Program-made: the position numbers and the translations under genes | Shown: positions 19,382 through 29,474 of the stretch, piece after piece | Numbering within the stretch: position 1 is the stretch's first letter | Layout of the letters: each line of letters begins with the position of its first letter | Assembly: GCA_036703275.1 (NCBI GenBank) | Contig: DATNPK010000025.1 | Coordinates: forward strand, 1 to 64,000 | Reading direction: 5' to 3' | Length of the DNA stretch: 64,000 nt | Source of the DNA: Coleofasciculaceae cyanobacterium | GTDB taxonomy: Bacteria > Cyanobacteriota > Cyanobacteriia > Cyanobacteriales > Xenococcaceae | The notes under the pieces: generated by a model | What the model was told of the DNA's origin: nothing | Seen by the model: the letters and a program-made list of their open reading frames with translations, nothing else | Database searches by the model: none

Positions 19382-20185
19382 TTACTTTAGTAAAGACTGC
19401 CAGCTAATTGAATTTACCTGAGCTTCAGTTTTAAGTAGTTTAATAATTTCATTTAAGTTACCAAAATTGGCTTGAGAACTTTGCGCAGCAAAGCTTATTT
19501 TAATTTCTACTTCTACTGCTCCAGATTTTGCCCGATTATCAAGATTTTTACTCTGCATTCCTACTATTGTTAGTTTTTGTTCTCTAGCAAATTTTAGGAC
19601 TAACTCTAAAACTTGAGACTCCTTTGCAAGAGAACACAACAAATGGCAATCATATCGATTATAATTTTTTGCAGTAGCTAATGCCAAAGAGTCTATTGAA
19701 GATAAGGGACTAATAGCATTATTCATTTGCTTCGTATCATCTAAAGACAAGTGAGCGTCTTGGTCTTCTTGCTGTTGTTTGAAAGCTTCTACTAAAGGGC
19801 GTAATAATAAATTAGCTCCAACCACTGCCAAAGTACTAACATAAGCCTGTACCAGAAAACCTGAACCTACGAGTGAACCTATTGCTGCTGCGCACCAAAG
19901 AGTAGCTGCGGTATTTATTCCTTTGACACTTGCTCCTTCTCTTAAAATTACGCCACCACCCAAAAAACCAACTCCCGAGACTATTTGGGCGGCAATTCTA
20001 GTTGGGCTAGCGTCTCCTGGAGTCATAATCGAAAGCATGACAAACATTGCCGATCCCAGAGTTACTAATACATTAGTTTTTAAAACCGCTCTGGTTTTCA
20101 GCCATTGTCTTTCAATGCCAATTCCCACCGCCAGAAAAAACCCCACAAGTAAGCGAATAGCAAAAGTCGTCCAGGTAATAGTCAT
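19382..20185 (-). CDS. MgtC/SapB family membrane protein
   Basis: The 267-residue protein has the MgtC N-terminal membrane domain: RLLVGFFLAVGIGIERQW, then VSGVGFLGGGVILREG and GINTAATLWCAAAIGSLVG, about four to five spans in the first 130 residues. A soluble C-terminal domain of about 100 residues has an ACT-like pattern. Homologues modulate F-type ATP synthase or support growth at low magnesium. No such role can be shown here. The gene stands alone. Confidence 0.88.
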   Translation of the reverse strand: MTITWTTFAIRLLVGFFLAVGIGIERQWLKTRAVLKTNVLVTLGSAMFVMLSIMTPGDASPTRIAAQIVSGVGFLGGGVILREGASVKGINTAATLWCAAAIGSLVGSGFLVQAYVSTLAVVGANLLLRPLVEAFKQQQEDQDAHLSLDDTKQMNNAISPLSSIDSLALATAKNYNRYDCHLLCSLAKESQVLELVLKFAREQKLTIVGMQSKNLDNRAKSGAVEVEIKISFAAQSSQANFGNLNEIIKLLKTEAQVNSISWQSLLK

Positions 20186-20525
20186 GTTAATATTTTTGGA
20201 GTCACTGACCAGCGGTTCTATATATTATGTGAATTATAGTGAAATTACGTTTAGACCATAGCTCTTCTTGTAGATCAATACATAAAAACACGCTCAGTTT
20301 AATAGAAGATTAAGAGTGTTGGTTCACTGCAAAGTAAAGTATAGATGTTCGATCGCTATTCAATGATTTGTCTGTAGTAAACAATATATGCAATGCCAAA
20401 TCTTAGTTTTGTATAGACGCTTCTGTATTCTGCAACACCAAGACTAAAAACCAAAAAATAATTGCCATATGGAGCGATCGCTTTTTTACACTACAACTAT
20501 TCAATTAATAAAATAACTGAACCCG
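20186..20525. other. Intergenic region, 340 bases, divergent promoters presumed
   Basis: This lies between the MgtC gene (minus) and the trehalase gene (plus). It contains a HIP1-like GCGATCGC at about 20475 and otherwise AT-rich sequence. No open frame, repeat or RNA gene was recognised. The promoters of both genes must lie here, but I could not assign -10/-35 boxes. Confidence 0.4.
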
Positions 20526-22031
20526 ATGAAATCAATGTTTAATGCAACAGATCTAGAAAAAATTAGAACTTATATCAAACATACTTGGAAAACTTTAACA
20601 CGTTCTCCAAAAGACCTTCTAGCAGCAGCAAAAGATCCTAAAATCGAGCATAATCGCGATCGCCCCTGGTTAGTTTATATTTCACCCCGCGAAGATCTCA
20701 ATCGCATCAAGACATCTCTACAACAAATTCTGACTCCTGAAGAATGGCAACAACTGGAATTGCGGATTTTACCTGCTGAGGTAGAATCAATCGAAGAACA
20801 TGGTTTGCTTTATCTGCCGCATTCCTACGTGGTTCCTGGTGGACGTTTTAATGAAATGTATGGTTGGGATAGTTATTTTATTATTTTAGGACTGTTGCAA
20901 GACCAAGAAATTGCACTAGCTAAAAATATGGTCGATCAGTTAGCTTATGAAATCGAGCATTATGGGATGATTCTTAACGCTAATCGTACCTATTTACTGA
21001 CGCGATCGCAGCCGCCAATATTTGCTCCAGCAATTGTCAAAGTCTACGAATATACTCAAGATAAGCAATGGTTGCAGTCGATGCTACCAACTATCGAAAC
21101 TTATTATTATTACTGGAGTGTACCGCCTCATCTTAACCAGGCTACAGGATTGTCTCATTATGCAGCTTTGGGACATGGTCCTGCTCCAGAAGTAGTTATG
21201 TCAGAATTAGATGAACAGGGAAAAACTCATTACGATCGCGTTAAAGAATATTACCGTCAATTTCGCTTCGATGATTATGACGTAAACCTGTATTACGATC
21301 AAGGTCAAGATGAATTAACTGAATTATTTTATCAGGGCGATCGCTCGATGCGTGAATCGGGATTTGATATTACCAACCGTTTTGGGCCTTTTAGTATTGA
21401 TATTATTCACTACGCCCCTGTCTGTTTGAATGTTTTGCTGTATCAAATGGAATTAGATACGGCTAAAATCAACGAAATTCTGGGTTATTCAGAAATAGCC
21501 AGCCAATGGCGCGATCGCGCTTTTTTACGTCAGGAGAGAATTAACCAGTTTTTATGGGATGAAGAGACAGGACTTTATTTTGACTACAATTTCCGTACTG
21601 GTAAACGGAGACTATATGAATACGCTACTACATTTTATCCTTTGTGGGCAGGTATAGCTTCTCCCGAACAAGCTCGACGAGTTTGGCAAAATTTAGATAA
21701 ATTTGAAGAAGCAGGCGGAATTCTTACCAGCACTCATGTTAGTGGAAATCAATGGGATGCTCCTTTTGGTTGGGCTCCTTTAAACTTGATGGCTGTAGAA
21801 GGATTGCTACGCTATGGTTACGAAGCAGACGCTAAACGTATTGCTGGCAAATTTTTAACCATGGCAGTTCAAGAATTTAACAAAAGTGGGACGTTAGTAG
21901 AAAAATATGATGTATGTAATTGTTCTGCTAACGTTTCTGACGAAATCTTTTTTGGCTATAGTTCTAATGAGATTGGCTTTGGTTGGACGAATGGAGTGAT
22001 TTTAGAATTGTTGAAAATTTTAGCTTTGTAG
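20526..22031 (+). CDS. treH: Trehalase family glycosidase (GH37)
   Basis: It hydrolyses trehalose to two glucose molecules. Signature 1 is PGGRFNEMYGWDSY (residues 104-117), and signature 2 is QWDAPFGWAP at about residue 415. The expected acid/base pair of GH37 should lie around those motifs. No signal peptide is present, so the enzyme is cytoplasmic (neutral trehalase type). The 501-residue length fits. Together with treZ and treY 1.5 kb downstream it forms a synthesis-plus-breakdown locus like that known from Nostoc, where it supports desiccation and osmotic tolerance. ATG at 20526 was used; the next Met (20535) is also possible. Confidence 0.9.
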   Translation: MKSMFNATDLEKIRTYIKHTWKTLTRSPKDLLAAAKDPKIEHNRDRPWLVYISPREDLNRIKTSLQQILTPEEWQQLELRILPAEVESIEEHGLLYLPHSYVVPGGRFNEMYGWDSYFIILGLLQDQEIALAKNMVDQLAYEIEHYGMILNANRTYLLTRSQPPIFAPAIVKVYEYTQDKQWLQSMLPTIETYYYYWSVPPHLNQATGLSHYAALGHGPAPEVVMSELDEQGKTHYDRVKEYYRQFRFDDYDVNLYYDQGQDELTELFYQGDRSMRESGFDITNRFGPFSIDIIHYAPVCLNVLLYQMELDTAKINEILGYSEIASQWRDRAFLRQERINQFLWDEETGLYFDYNFRTGKRRLYEYATTFYPLWAGIASPEQARRVWQNLDKFEEAGGILTSTHVSGNQWDAPFGWAPLNLMAVEGLLRYGYEADAKRIAGKFLTMAVQEFNKSGTLVEKYDVCNCSANVSDEIFFGYSSNEIGFGWTNGVILELLKILAL

Positions 22032-22054
22032 AAATTGGGAAAAGAGTTGAAAAT

Positions 22055-23233
22055 TTAACAACAGCAATTTTTAATTAACTCAATAGCTGCTTTTAATCCA
22101 TTTGCATGTATCCAGCCTACATATCCCGCAAAACGACAAATATTCATTTTATCAAAAAGATAGACATAATGAATTTTAGCAACATTGACAACATAAAATA
22201 ATTTTCCACTACCATCGGCAAAGTTTAATGTGGTGATTGGTTTGTCATTAATAGCAAATCGTAGTTTGTCGGGACTAATTCCCGAAACTTTTTTCAAACA
22301 ATTTATTGCTTCTTGGAGATATTTTTCATCTGAACATTGACTACTTTTTTCATTTTGAAGATGATCGACAATCAACTGAGCAATTCTTTCGTAACTCCAG
22401 TATTTTGCATGTGAGGTGACCGCATCCAAAGCCATTGCAGCTATTTCTTGGCCAATAGAACGAGCGGCTTTGGCTGCCAAATTATTATTAGGATCAATGT
22501 AAATATCTTTTAATTCGAGTTTGTCTGAAGCATCTAGACAAAAACTCGATTTTAGAGGATAAGCAATAATATCTGAAGGATGAATAATATTAACCCATTT
22601 CAATGAATAACTTTGATTTTTCTGGGAAAATTCTTGAATTTTATTTGGATTGACCCCTAACATAGTGTTGAAAAATAAGATAGGAGATCCCATAGTAGTT
22701 ATACTTTTTAGATAAACTTGTTCCCGTTTAGATTCTTCGCTTAAATTATGAATCGCAGAACGAATATCAAAAGCAGGATCGTTTGGCTTAAATCTTTCAG
22801 AAAATAAAATATCCCATAAGATCACACTTCCCAACGAATGAGTAATCATGTGTAACTCTGTTTCTTGAGAATTTTCTTTTAAAAACTGGATCAATTGTTG
22901 AGCAATTAATTTTCTAATTTCGGCTCCACGTCGCTCATTAAGATAGGTAAACATATCTCCAATAAATTCAGATAAGAAACCTTCTCTAAATTCTCTATAT
23001 CTAAAATAGTCCTTAACATCTATTTCTGGATAGTCATGCTGAAGAGTATTTATGTCGCGATCTATCTGACTCCACATTTTGTCAACATCGCTTAAGGCAT
23101 TCCCCCAAAAACTAGAGCAAAAGCAAGGAGATATCACACCATGCTTGTTTAATTCTTCTCTAATGGCAATTTTGAATGGTTCAGCGTATTTAACATCTCG
23201 TGTTGCTACACCATGAATGAAGAAAATAAGCAT
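22055..23233 (-). CDS. Lipase/alpha-beta hydrolase-like protein
   Basis: No specific family was named. The frame opens with an internal FFIHGV (oxyanion-type HG after a hydrophobic strand) and carries a nucleophile elbow THSLGS at about one third of the protein. Both fit an alpha/beta hydrolase of the lipase or DUF676 kind. I placed the start at the ATG at 23233, because the extended frame begins with TTG at 23269 and HGV then sits just behind the N-terminus as is usual. The gene lies on the opposite strand between trehalase and treZ. Substrate unknown. Confidence 0.65.
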   Translation of the reverse strand: MLIFFIHGVATRDVKYAEPFKIAIREELNKHGVISPCFCSSFWGNALSDVDKMWSQIDRDINTLQHDYPEIDVKDYFRYREFREGFLSEFIGDMFTYLNERRGAEIRKLIAQQLIQFLKENSQETELHMITHSLGSVILWDILFSERFKPNDPAFDIRSAIHNLSEESKREQVYLKSITTMGSPILFFNTMLGVNPNKIQEFSQKNQSYSLKWVNIIHPSDIIAYPLKSSFCLDASDKLELKDIYIDPNNNLAAKAARSIGQEIAAMALDAVTSHAKYWSYERIAQLIVDHLQNEKSSQCSDEKYLQEAINCLKKVSGISPDKLRFAINDKPITTLNFADGSGKLFYVVNVAKIHYVYLFDKMNICRFAGYVGWIHANGLKAAIELIKNCCC

Positions 23234-23545
23234 TGCTATCACTATTGAAATAATCAAATATCGTTTCAATTTTTAGAATGCCCATTTATTTAAAATTTCT
23301 CGACTAATTTGATTATTGCGATCGCTTCTGGTGGTAGGTGCTTAAAAAATAAGCGCTCGCACTTATCCAAACCAATCACCCAAAATTTTTTCAACTCAAA
23401 TTAAATTACTGGCAAAAAATAGCTTCTCAGACGTAAACCACTCTTTAGATAGAAGCGCTTCAGAATTAATCGTGGTAGAAACAAACAGGAATGCGGACAA
23501 TCGTTACTCCTGGTTATCAAATCATTAGACAATAGCTAAATAAAC

Positions 23546-25369
23546 ATGAAAGTTGGTTCTCATTATCTGGGTAATGGTGTTTGCGAATTTATTATTTGGT
23601 CGCCTTTAAAAGAAGAAGTAGCGGTACATCTTGTTTTGCCAGAAGAGAAGTTGCTACCAATGACAAAGCAGGAACGGGGTTACTGGTATCTTAAAGCAGA
23701 CAATATCAAGCCTGGTACGCTTTACTATTATCGACTTGAGGACGCATCGGATAAACCAGATCCTGCTTCTCATTTTCAACCTCAAGGAGTTCACCAAGCA
23801 TCAGAAGTAATTGATCACAGTAATATCAATTGGCAAGACTCTCAATGGGCTGGTATTCCTCTTGATAAGATGATTATGTATGAGTTGCACGTGGGGACTT
23901 TTACTGATCAGGGGACTTTTAAAGCAATCATTCCGCGGTTGTCAAATTTAGCGGAGTTGGGAGTCAATGCGATAGAAATTATGCCAGTGGCTCAATTTCC
24001 GGGCGATCGCAATTGGGGTTATGATGGAGTATATCCTTATGCGGTACAAAATTCTTACGGTAGACCTGAAGATTTAAAGCAACTGGTAGATGCAGCGCAT
24101 CAGCAAGGGATAGCGGTAATTTTGGATGTAGTTTACAACCATTTTGGCCCAGAAGGTAATTATATCGCTCATCACGGTCCTTATTTTACCGAAACTTATC
24201 AAACTCCTTGGGGAAGTGCAATTAACTTTGATGATGCCTATAGTGATGGGGTGCGTAATTATTTTATTGAAAATGCTCTCTATTGGTTGGAAAATTATCA
24301 TCTAGATGGGCTGCGCTTAGATGCGATTCAGGCTATTTATGATTTGGGCGCAAAACACATCCTGCAAGACATTGCCGAAAAGGTGGAGGAACTTTCGCAA
24401 AAGCTAGGTAGAAAATTCTATTTAATTGCTGAAAGCGATCTTAATGATGTGCGCGTTATTCGTCCTAAAGAATTAGGCGGTTACGGAGTTGATGCTCAAT
24501 GGAGTGATGATTTTCATCATTCTCTGCGTACTGTTTTAACTGAAGAGTCTGGGGGATATTATGCAGATTTTGGTACTTGCGAACAACTAGCCAAAGCTTA
24601 TCAAAATACTTTTGTTTACGATTGGCAATATTCCCCCTTTCGTAAAAGATATCATGGTAATGCCCTTGGCGATCGCCAAGGGCATCAATTTGTAGTTTGC
24701 ATTCAAAATCACGATCAAATTGGCAATCGGATGTTAGGAGAACGTTTATCCGACTTGATTGATTTTGAGTCGGTAAAATTAGCTACGGGTGCTTTATTGC
24801 TTGCTCCTTATATTCCATTATTATTTATGGGGCAGGAATATGGCGAAGAATCTCCTTTTCTTTATTTTGTCAGTCACAGCGATTCAGATTTAGTTGAAGC
24901 GATAAGAGAAGGTAGAAAAAAAGAATTTACTGATTTTCACCTTGAGGGAGAATATATCGATCCTCAAAGTTTACCAGCTTTTAATTTATCAAAAATTAAT
25001 TGGGCGAAAAGAACCGAAGGTAAGCATCAAGTTTTATGGCAACTGCACCAAAAATTAATTACTATGCGACGAACTATTCCTGCGTTAAAAAAACTCGATA
25101 AACAAAATCTAACCGCTACTGCAAGAGAAAGCGATCGCTTTCTCTTATTACATCGTTGGCAGAATAACAGTCAAGTTTTTAGTATTCTCAATTTTAATCA
25201 ACAAGATGTTAATTTAAAAATTGATTTTCCGCCTGGTAAATGGCAAAAAATCTTAGACTCTGCCGAACCTAAATGGATGGGATCTAGTTCTTCCTTGCCA
25301 GAACAAATTACCCGAAAAGAAGCAGAATTATCAATTAAGTCTCGTAGTTTTGTAGTTTACCAACAATAA
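23546..25369 (+). CDS. treZ: Malto-oligosyltrehalose trehalohydrolase (TreZ)
   Basis: It cleaves the trehalose end from maltooligosyltrehalose made by TreY. The CBM48-like N-terminal domain is followed by a GH13 barrel: MYELHVGTFTDQG, then DVVYNHFGPEGNY, the nucleophile Asp in LDGLRLDAIQAI and the acid Glu in LIAESDLND. Length 607 residues is normal. It is cytoplasmic, with no signal peptide. treY follows 77 bases later, so the two probably share a transcript. Confidence 0.95.
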   Translation: MKVGSHYLGNGVCEFIIWSPLKEEVAVHLVLPEEKLLPMTKQERGYWYLKADNIKPGTLYYYRLEDASDKPDPASHFQPQGVHQASEVIDHSNINWQDSQWAGIPLDKMIMYELHVGTFTDQGTFKAIIPRLSNLAELGVNAIEIMPVAQFPGDRNWGYDGVYPYAVQNSYGRPEDLKQLVDAAHQQGIAVILDVVYNHFGPEGNYIAHHGPYFTETYQTPWGSAINFDDAYSDGVRNYFIENALYWLENYHLDGLRLDAIQAIYDLGAKHILQDIAEKVEELSQKLGRKFYLIAESDLNDVRVIRPKELGGYGVDAQWSDDFHHSLRTVLTEESGGYYADFGTCEQLAKAYQNTFVYDWQYSPFRKRYHGNALGDRQGHQFVVCIQNHDQIGNRMLGERLSDLIDFESVKLATGALLLAPYIPLLFMGQEYGEESPFLYFVSHSDSDLVEAIREGRKKEFTDFHLEGEYIDPQSLPAFNLSKINWAKRTEGKHQVLWQLHQKLITMRRTIPALKKLDKQNLTATARESDRFLLLHRWQNNSQVFSILNFNQQDVNLKIDFPPGKWQKILDSAEPKWMGSSSSLPEQITRKEAELSIKSRSFVVYQQ

Positions 25370-25464
25370 ACTTTTATTTCTTATTTGACCGCATCCGAGG
25401 CAACCTTGGATGTCGCCACCTCTTTAATTTAAGTATTCAACCGAACTTGAGATTATTGCCTATT

Positions 25465-28227
25465 ATGCGTATTCCAACAGCTACTTATAGAATTCAATTT
25501 CACTCCAAATTTAATTTTGAACGTGCTAAAGAAATAGTTACGTATTTAGCAGATTTAGGTATTTCCGATTTTTACGCTTCACCTATTTTTGAAGCTTGTC
25601 AGGGAAGTACCCATGGTTATGACGTAGTAAACCCAACTATACTCAATCCTGAACTGGGAACTGAGTCAGATTTTACCGATTTAATTGCCGAAATTCACCA
25701 ACATCAAATGGGATGGTTGCAAGATATTGTTCCTAACCACATGGCTTATGATAGTCAAAATCTATGGTTAATGGATGTTTTAGAAAATGGCAAAGATTCT
25801 GATTTTTTTGATTTTTTTGATATTAATTGGAATCAACTTTATGAAGAAATGCACGGGCGAGTACTTGCTCCTTTGTTAGGTGATTTTTATGGTAACTGTT
25901 TAGCCAGAGGAGAAATTAAGCTTGACTACAATGAACAGGGCTTATTTATTAATTATTTTGACTTAGAATTACCAGTAAGGTTCGAGTCTTATTTAACCTT
26001 TATTACTCATAATTTAGGTGCATTAGCGCGACAAATAGGTCGCCAACATCCTGATTTTATTAAGTTTTTAGGAATTTTATATCTACTAAAAAATATTCCT
26101 GAAGAAACCAAAGGAAAAGAGCGTTACGATCAAATAAATTTTGTTAAAAGTCTCATTTGGGAAACTTATAGGCAAAATTCTAGTGTAGAAAATTTTATTC
26201 AAAACAACCTAAAAGCGTTTAATGGTGAAGTAGACAAGCCTGAAAGTTTTGATTTACTTGACAACTTACTTTCTGAACAATTTTATCGTTTATCTTTTTG
26301 GAAAGTTGGCGCAGAAGAAATTAATTATCGTCGATTTTTTACCGTAAACGAATTAATTTCTGTCAAAGTAGAAGAGTTAAAAGTATTTAATAAAACTCAC
26401 GAATTAATTAGTCAATTAATTGCCGAAAACAAATTTACGGGAGTACGAATCGATCATATTGATGGCTTGTATAATCCTGCCCAATATCTAACTAGATTAA
26501 GAGAAAAACTAGGAGATGTCTATATCACCGTAGAAAAAATTCTCGAATTAACTGAAGACTTACCGCAAGATTGGCAAATTCAAGGTACGAGCGGTTACGA
26601 ATTTCTTAACTATGTTAACGGAGTATTTTGCTATCCAGAAAATAAACAACAATTTAGTAATATTTATACTAATTTTACTGGATTAAAAGCTACTTACAAA
26701 GATTTAGTTTATGAAAAGAAAGGTTTAATTTTAGAAAAAAACTTAGCAGGAGATCTAGAAAATTTAGCTCAAATTCTCAAAAAGATTTCCTCTCATACAA
26801 GAGAAGGGAGTGATTTTACTACCTATGGTTTAAAAAAGGCTCTATTTGAAGTATTAGTTTTGTTTCCTGTTTATCGCACTTACATTGATGAAAATGGTAT
26901 TGGAAGAACAGACAATAAGTATGTCAATCAAACTATAAAAGCTGCTAAGAAAAAAGCTCCTTTATTGGTTAACGAATTCAATTTTATCCAAAAAATACTA
27001 CTGTTAGAGTACGAAGATTTTCGCAGTCAAACGCAACGAGAAGAATGGTTACACTTTGTGATGCGATCGCAACAGCTAACAGGACCATTAATGGCAAAAG
27101 GAGTTGAAGATACACTTTTATATGTTTATAACCGATTATTATCATTAAACGAGGTAGGAGGAAACCCCAGCCACTTTGGTATCGATCTGGATTTGTTTCA
27201 TCAATTCAATCAAAAAAAAGTTAAGAATTGGCTTCATGGAATGAATACAACTGCTACTCACGACACTAAGAAGGGTGAAGATATACGTGCCAGACTAAAT
27301 GTTCTTTCGGAAATTCCTCAAGAGTGGGAACAACAAGTAAATCACTGGCGAGAAATTAATCAATCTTATAAACAAGAGGGAATTCCTGATGCTAATGATG
27401 AGTATTTCTTTTATCAAACTTTATTAGGTACTTTTCCTTTTGACGCAAGTGAATTATCTGACTTTTCTAGCAGAATCAAAGATTACATTCTCAAAGCAGT
27501 CAGAGAAGCAAAAGTTCATACAGCTTGGTTACGCCCAGATGAAGAATACGAACAAGCATATTTTAGCTTTATTGATCGAGTTTTAGAAGCCAAAGAATCT
27601 GATTTTTGGCAACATTTTCAACCTTTTCAGCAACAAATAGCCGAATATGGTATCTATAACTCTCTTTCCCAAGTCTTAATTAAAAATACTGCACCTGGCG
27701 TACCAGATTTGTACCAAGGTGCAGAATTATGGGAATTAAGTTTAGTTGACCCTGATAATCGTCGTCCTGTAAATTATCAAAAAAGAACAAACTTTTTAAA
27801 AGAAATAAAAGAAAAAAGTAACCAAGATATTCTGCAATTAATTAAGGAACTGATTGAAACTAAAGAAAACGGTAAAATCAAACTTTTTTTAACTTATCAA
27901 TTATTAAAAGCCAGACAAGAATACGCAAAAATCTTTCAAAATAGTGATTATCAACCAATAGAAGTTACTGGAAAATATCATAATCATCTTGTTGCTTTTG
28001 CTAGAAACTATGAAGATAAAACTTTGGTGGCGATCGCGCCTCGTTTCTTGACAGGAATCATCAAACCAGGACAACTTCCTCTTGGTACTGAAGTATGGTC
28101 AGATACCAGTTTAAAGTTGGCTCACAAAAATTGGCATAATCTAGTAGATAATCAAACAATAGTCGGAGAAAATCTGGCGATCGGCAAAATTTTACAGAAC
28201 TTTTCCGTTGCTTTATTAATTGGATAA
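25465..28227 (+). CDS. treY: Malto-oligosyltrehalose synthase (TreY)
   Basis: It rearranges the reducing-end alpha-1,4 bond of maltodextrins to the alpha-1,1 bond of trehalose. GH13 features are visible: the N-terminal PTATYRIQF, IVPNHMAYD, the nucleophile region GVRIDHIDGLYNP and the acid in VYITVEKIL, then late TAPGVPDLYQGAE and LVDPDNRRPV. The start is taken as ATG at 25465, where MRIPTATYRIQF matches the family; the frame extends six codons to a TTG at 25447. The encoded protein is 920 residues. The next gene starts 43 bases downstream. Confidence 0.95.
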   Translation: MRIPTATYRIQFHSKFNFERAKEIVTYLADLGISDFYASPIFEACQGSTHGYDVVNPTILNPELGTESDFTDLIAEIHQHQMGWLQDIVPNHMAYDSQNLWLMDVLENGKDSDFFDFFDINWNQLYEEMHGRVLAPLLGDFYGNCLARGEIKLDYNEQGLFINYFDLELPVRFESYLTFITHNLGALARQIGRQHPDFIKFLGILYLLKNIPEETKGKERYDQINFVKSLIWETYRQNSSVENFIQNNLKAFNGEVDKPESFDLLDNLLSEQFYRLSFWKVGAEEINYRRFFTVNELISVKVEELKVFNKTHELISQLIAENKFTGVRIDHIDGLYNPAQYLTRLREKLGDVYITVEKILELTEDLPQDWQIQGTSGYEFLNYVNGVFCYPENKQQFSNIYTNFTGLKATYKDLVYEKKGLILEKNLAGDLENLAQILKKISSHTREGSDFTTYGLKKALFEVLVLFPVYRTYIDENGIGRTDNKYVNQTIKAAKKKAPLLVNEFNFIQKILLLEYEDFRSQTQREEWLHFVMRSQQLTGPLMAKGVEDTLLYVYNRLLSLNEVGGNPSHFGIDLDLFHQFNQKKVKNWLHGMNTTATHDTKKGEDIRARLNVLSEIPQEWEQQVNHWREINQSYKQEGIPDANDEYFFYQTLLGTFPFDASELSDFSSRIKDYILKAVREAKVHTAWLRPDEEYEQAYFSFIDRVLEAKESDFWQHFQPFQQQIAEYGIYNSLSQVLIKNTAPGVPDLYQGAELWELSLVDPDNRRPVNYQKRTNFLKEIKEKSNQDILQLIKELIETKENGKIKLFLTYQLLKARQEYAKIFQNSDYQPIEVTGKYHNHLVAFARNYEDKTLVAIAPRFLTGIIKPGQLPLGTEVWSDTSLKLAHKNWHNLVDNQTIVGENLAIGKILQNFSVALLIG

Positions 28228-28270
28228 AGAATTTGAGCAGACAATTAAGACCAGGAAATAGACTACTATT

Positions 28271-29044
28271 ATGGCAACTAATTTAGTAATTCCCAATATT
28301 CCTAACGTTAGTTTAATCGCTTTTTATGGTGATAAATCGTCGCAGTTGACCACTTTTATTAACAAGATACACGCTTATCTAGTCAATCATGAACTAATTC
28401 AAGAGCAATTTATTCCTTATCAACTAGAGCAAATACACTGGACAATTATTGGCTGTGAGGGATTTAAAACCGAGTCAGGAGTAGTTAATAAATGGTTTTA
28501 CGAACATAGACAAGAAACTAGATATATAAATTTTTCTGGTTTAATCAATCATCTTCAGCATCAAGTTAATTTTCCGCTATCGATCCGCTTCGGAGGATAT
28601 GATCGCAGTACGAACTATAATTTCCTTAGTCGCAGTCAACATTTATATTTTCGTTCTTTCCAACTCCAGCCAGCAGACAATCAAACTATACCAGTATTGA
28701 TTGGTTGGCCATGGGAAAATTACAGTGTCTCTCTAGCAATAGATAATCTACGTCATGACTTGCAACAATTTAATTTGCTGCATAAATATCATGCAACTCC
28801 CGATGCAATAGATAACGATTTTTATCTACGTTTGGGAGCTATTGATCGTCAGCTAACTTTAGAAGAGAATGAAGAAATTGCTGCTGATATTCGCAATTTT
28901 CTCGAAGCTCAAGCCGCTTTATCTATCGCAATTCATCTAAACGATTTAGCTTTTGTTCAGTATCAGGATTTGTCCTTCTCAGCCACAACTAAAGTAATTC
29001 CTGTTGCGGAAATAACTGCTAGTCAACTTGAGCAACTTTATTAA
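28271..29044 (+). CDS. Hypothetical protein with one 2H-phosphoesterase-like motif, downstream of treY
   Basis: The 257-residue soluble protein has no signal peptide. IHWTIIG (about residues 56-62) looks like the first HxT motif of 2H (LigT-like) phosphoesterases, and the overall order of beta-strands appears similar. The second HxT motif expected in the C-terminal half is not clear (LAFVQYQDLSF occupies that place). It could be a degenerate 2H protein or something else. It lies 43 bases after treY on the same strand, so it may be the last gene of the trehalose operon. Confidence 0.55.
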   Translation: MATNLVIPNIPNVSLIAFYGDKSSQLTTFINKIHAYLVNHELIQEQFIPYQLEQIHWTIIGCEGFKTESGVVNKWFYEHRQETRYINFSGLINHLQHQVNFPLSIRFGGYDRSTNYNFLSRSQHLYFRSFQLQPADNQTIPVLIGWPWENYSVSLAIDNLRHDLQQFNLLHKYHATPDAIDNDFYLRLGAIDRQLTLEENEEIAADIRNFLEAQAALSIAIHLNDLAFVQYQDLSFSATTKVIPVAEITASQLEQLY

Positions 29045-29067
29045 ACAATAAACTAATTACCATATTG

Positions 29068-29474
29068 ATCGGGTAAGGTTTGAGAGTCACCTTTCGCCCC
29101 TCCCCTAAGAACCGTGCTTGACACTTTCGCATCACACGGCCGGGGCCATACTTCCAGCTTTTAACTTGGGTTTGAGTGTTCTTGTTTGTGACAAGCACTG
29201 TGTAAGTGGATTAAATTCTCAGTGTCATCTGAGCCACCATCTTTCACAAGAACTATGTGATGAGTTTCGATACTTTCTCCGTTGAATAAGATTGTCTGCA
29301 ATTTGGGCATTTCCAGTTTTGTTGTTTGGCTACTTGTTCGTATTTACTCTCTTTTGCCCAATATGATTTACCCTCTTTGGTTTGACGTTTTTCCCAGTAA
29401 TCCGCTAAGTCCGCATTAAAAGGACTAGCTGTTCCTTTGACTTTGACATGACACGATACCCAACGCCACTTTTT
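29068..29474 (-). mobile_element. 3' fragment of a group II intron with remains of its maturase (HNH end)
   Basis: Read on the minus strand, this begins directly after the stop of the MetX-like gene. A frame without a start encodes WRWVSCHVKVKGTASPFNAD then a zinc pair (KCPNC) of the maturase HNH domain. The frame then shifts by one base (near 29285) and continues IETHHIVLVKDGGSDDTEN and LIHLHSACHKQEHSN, typical of group II intron-encoded proteins. Next comes a hairpin with a GAAA-type loop at about 29105-29142 that resembles domain V, followed by a domain VI-like segment ending near 29068. The 5' two thirds of the intron, including the reverse transcriptase, are missing. Confidence 0.85.
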
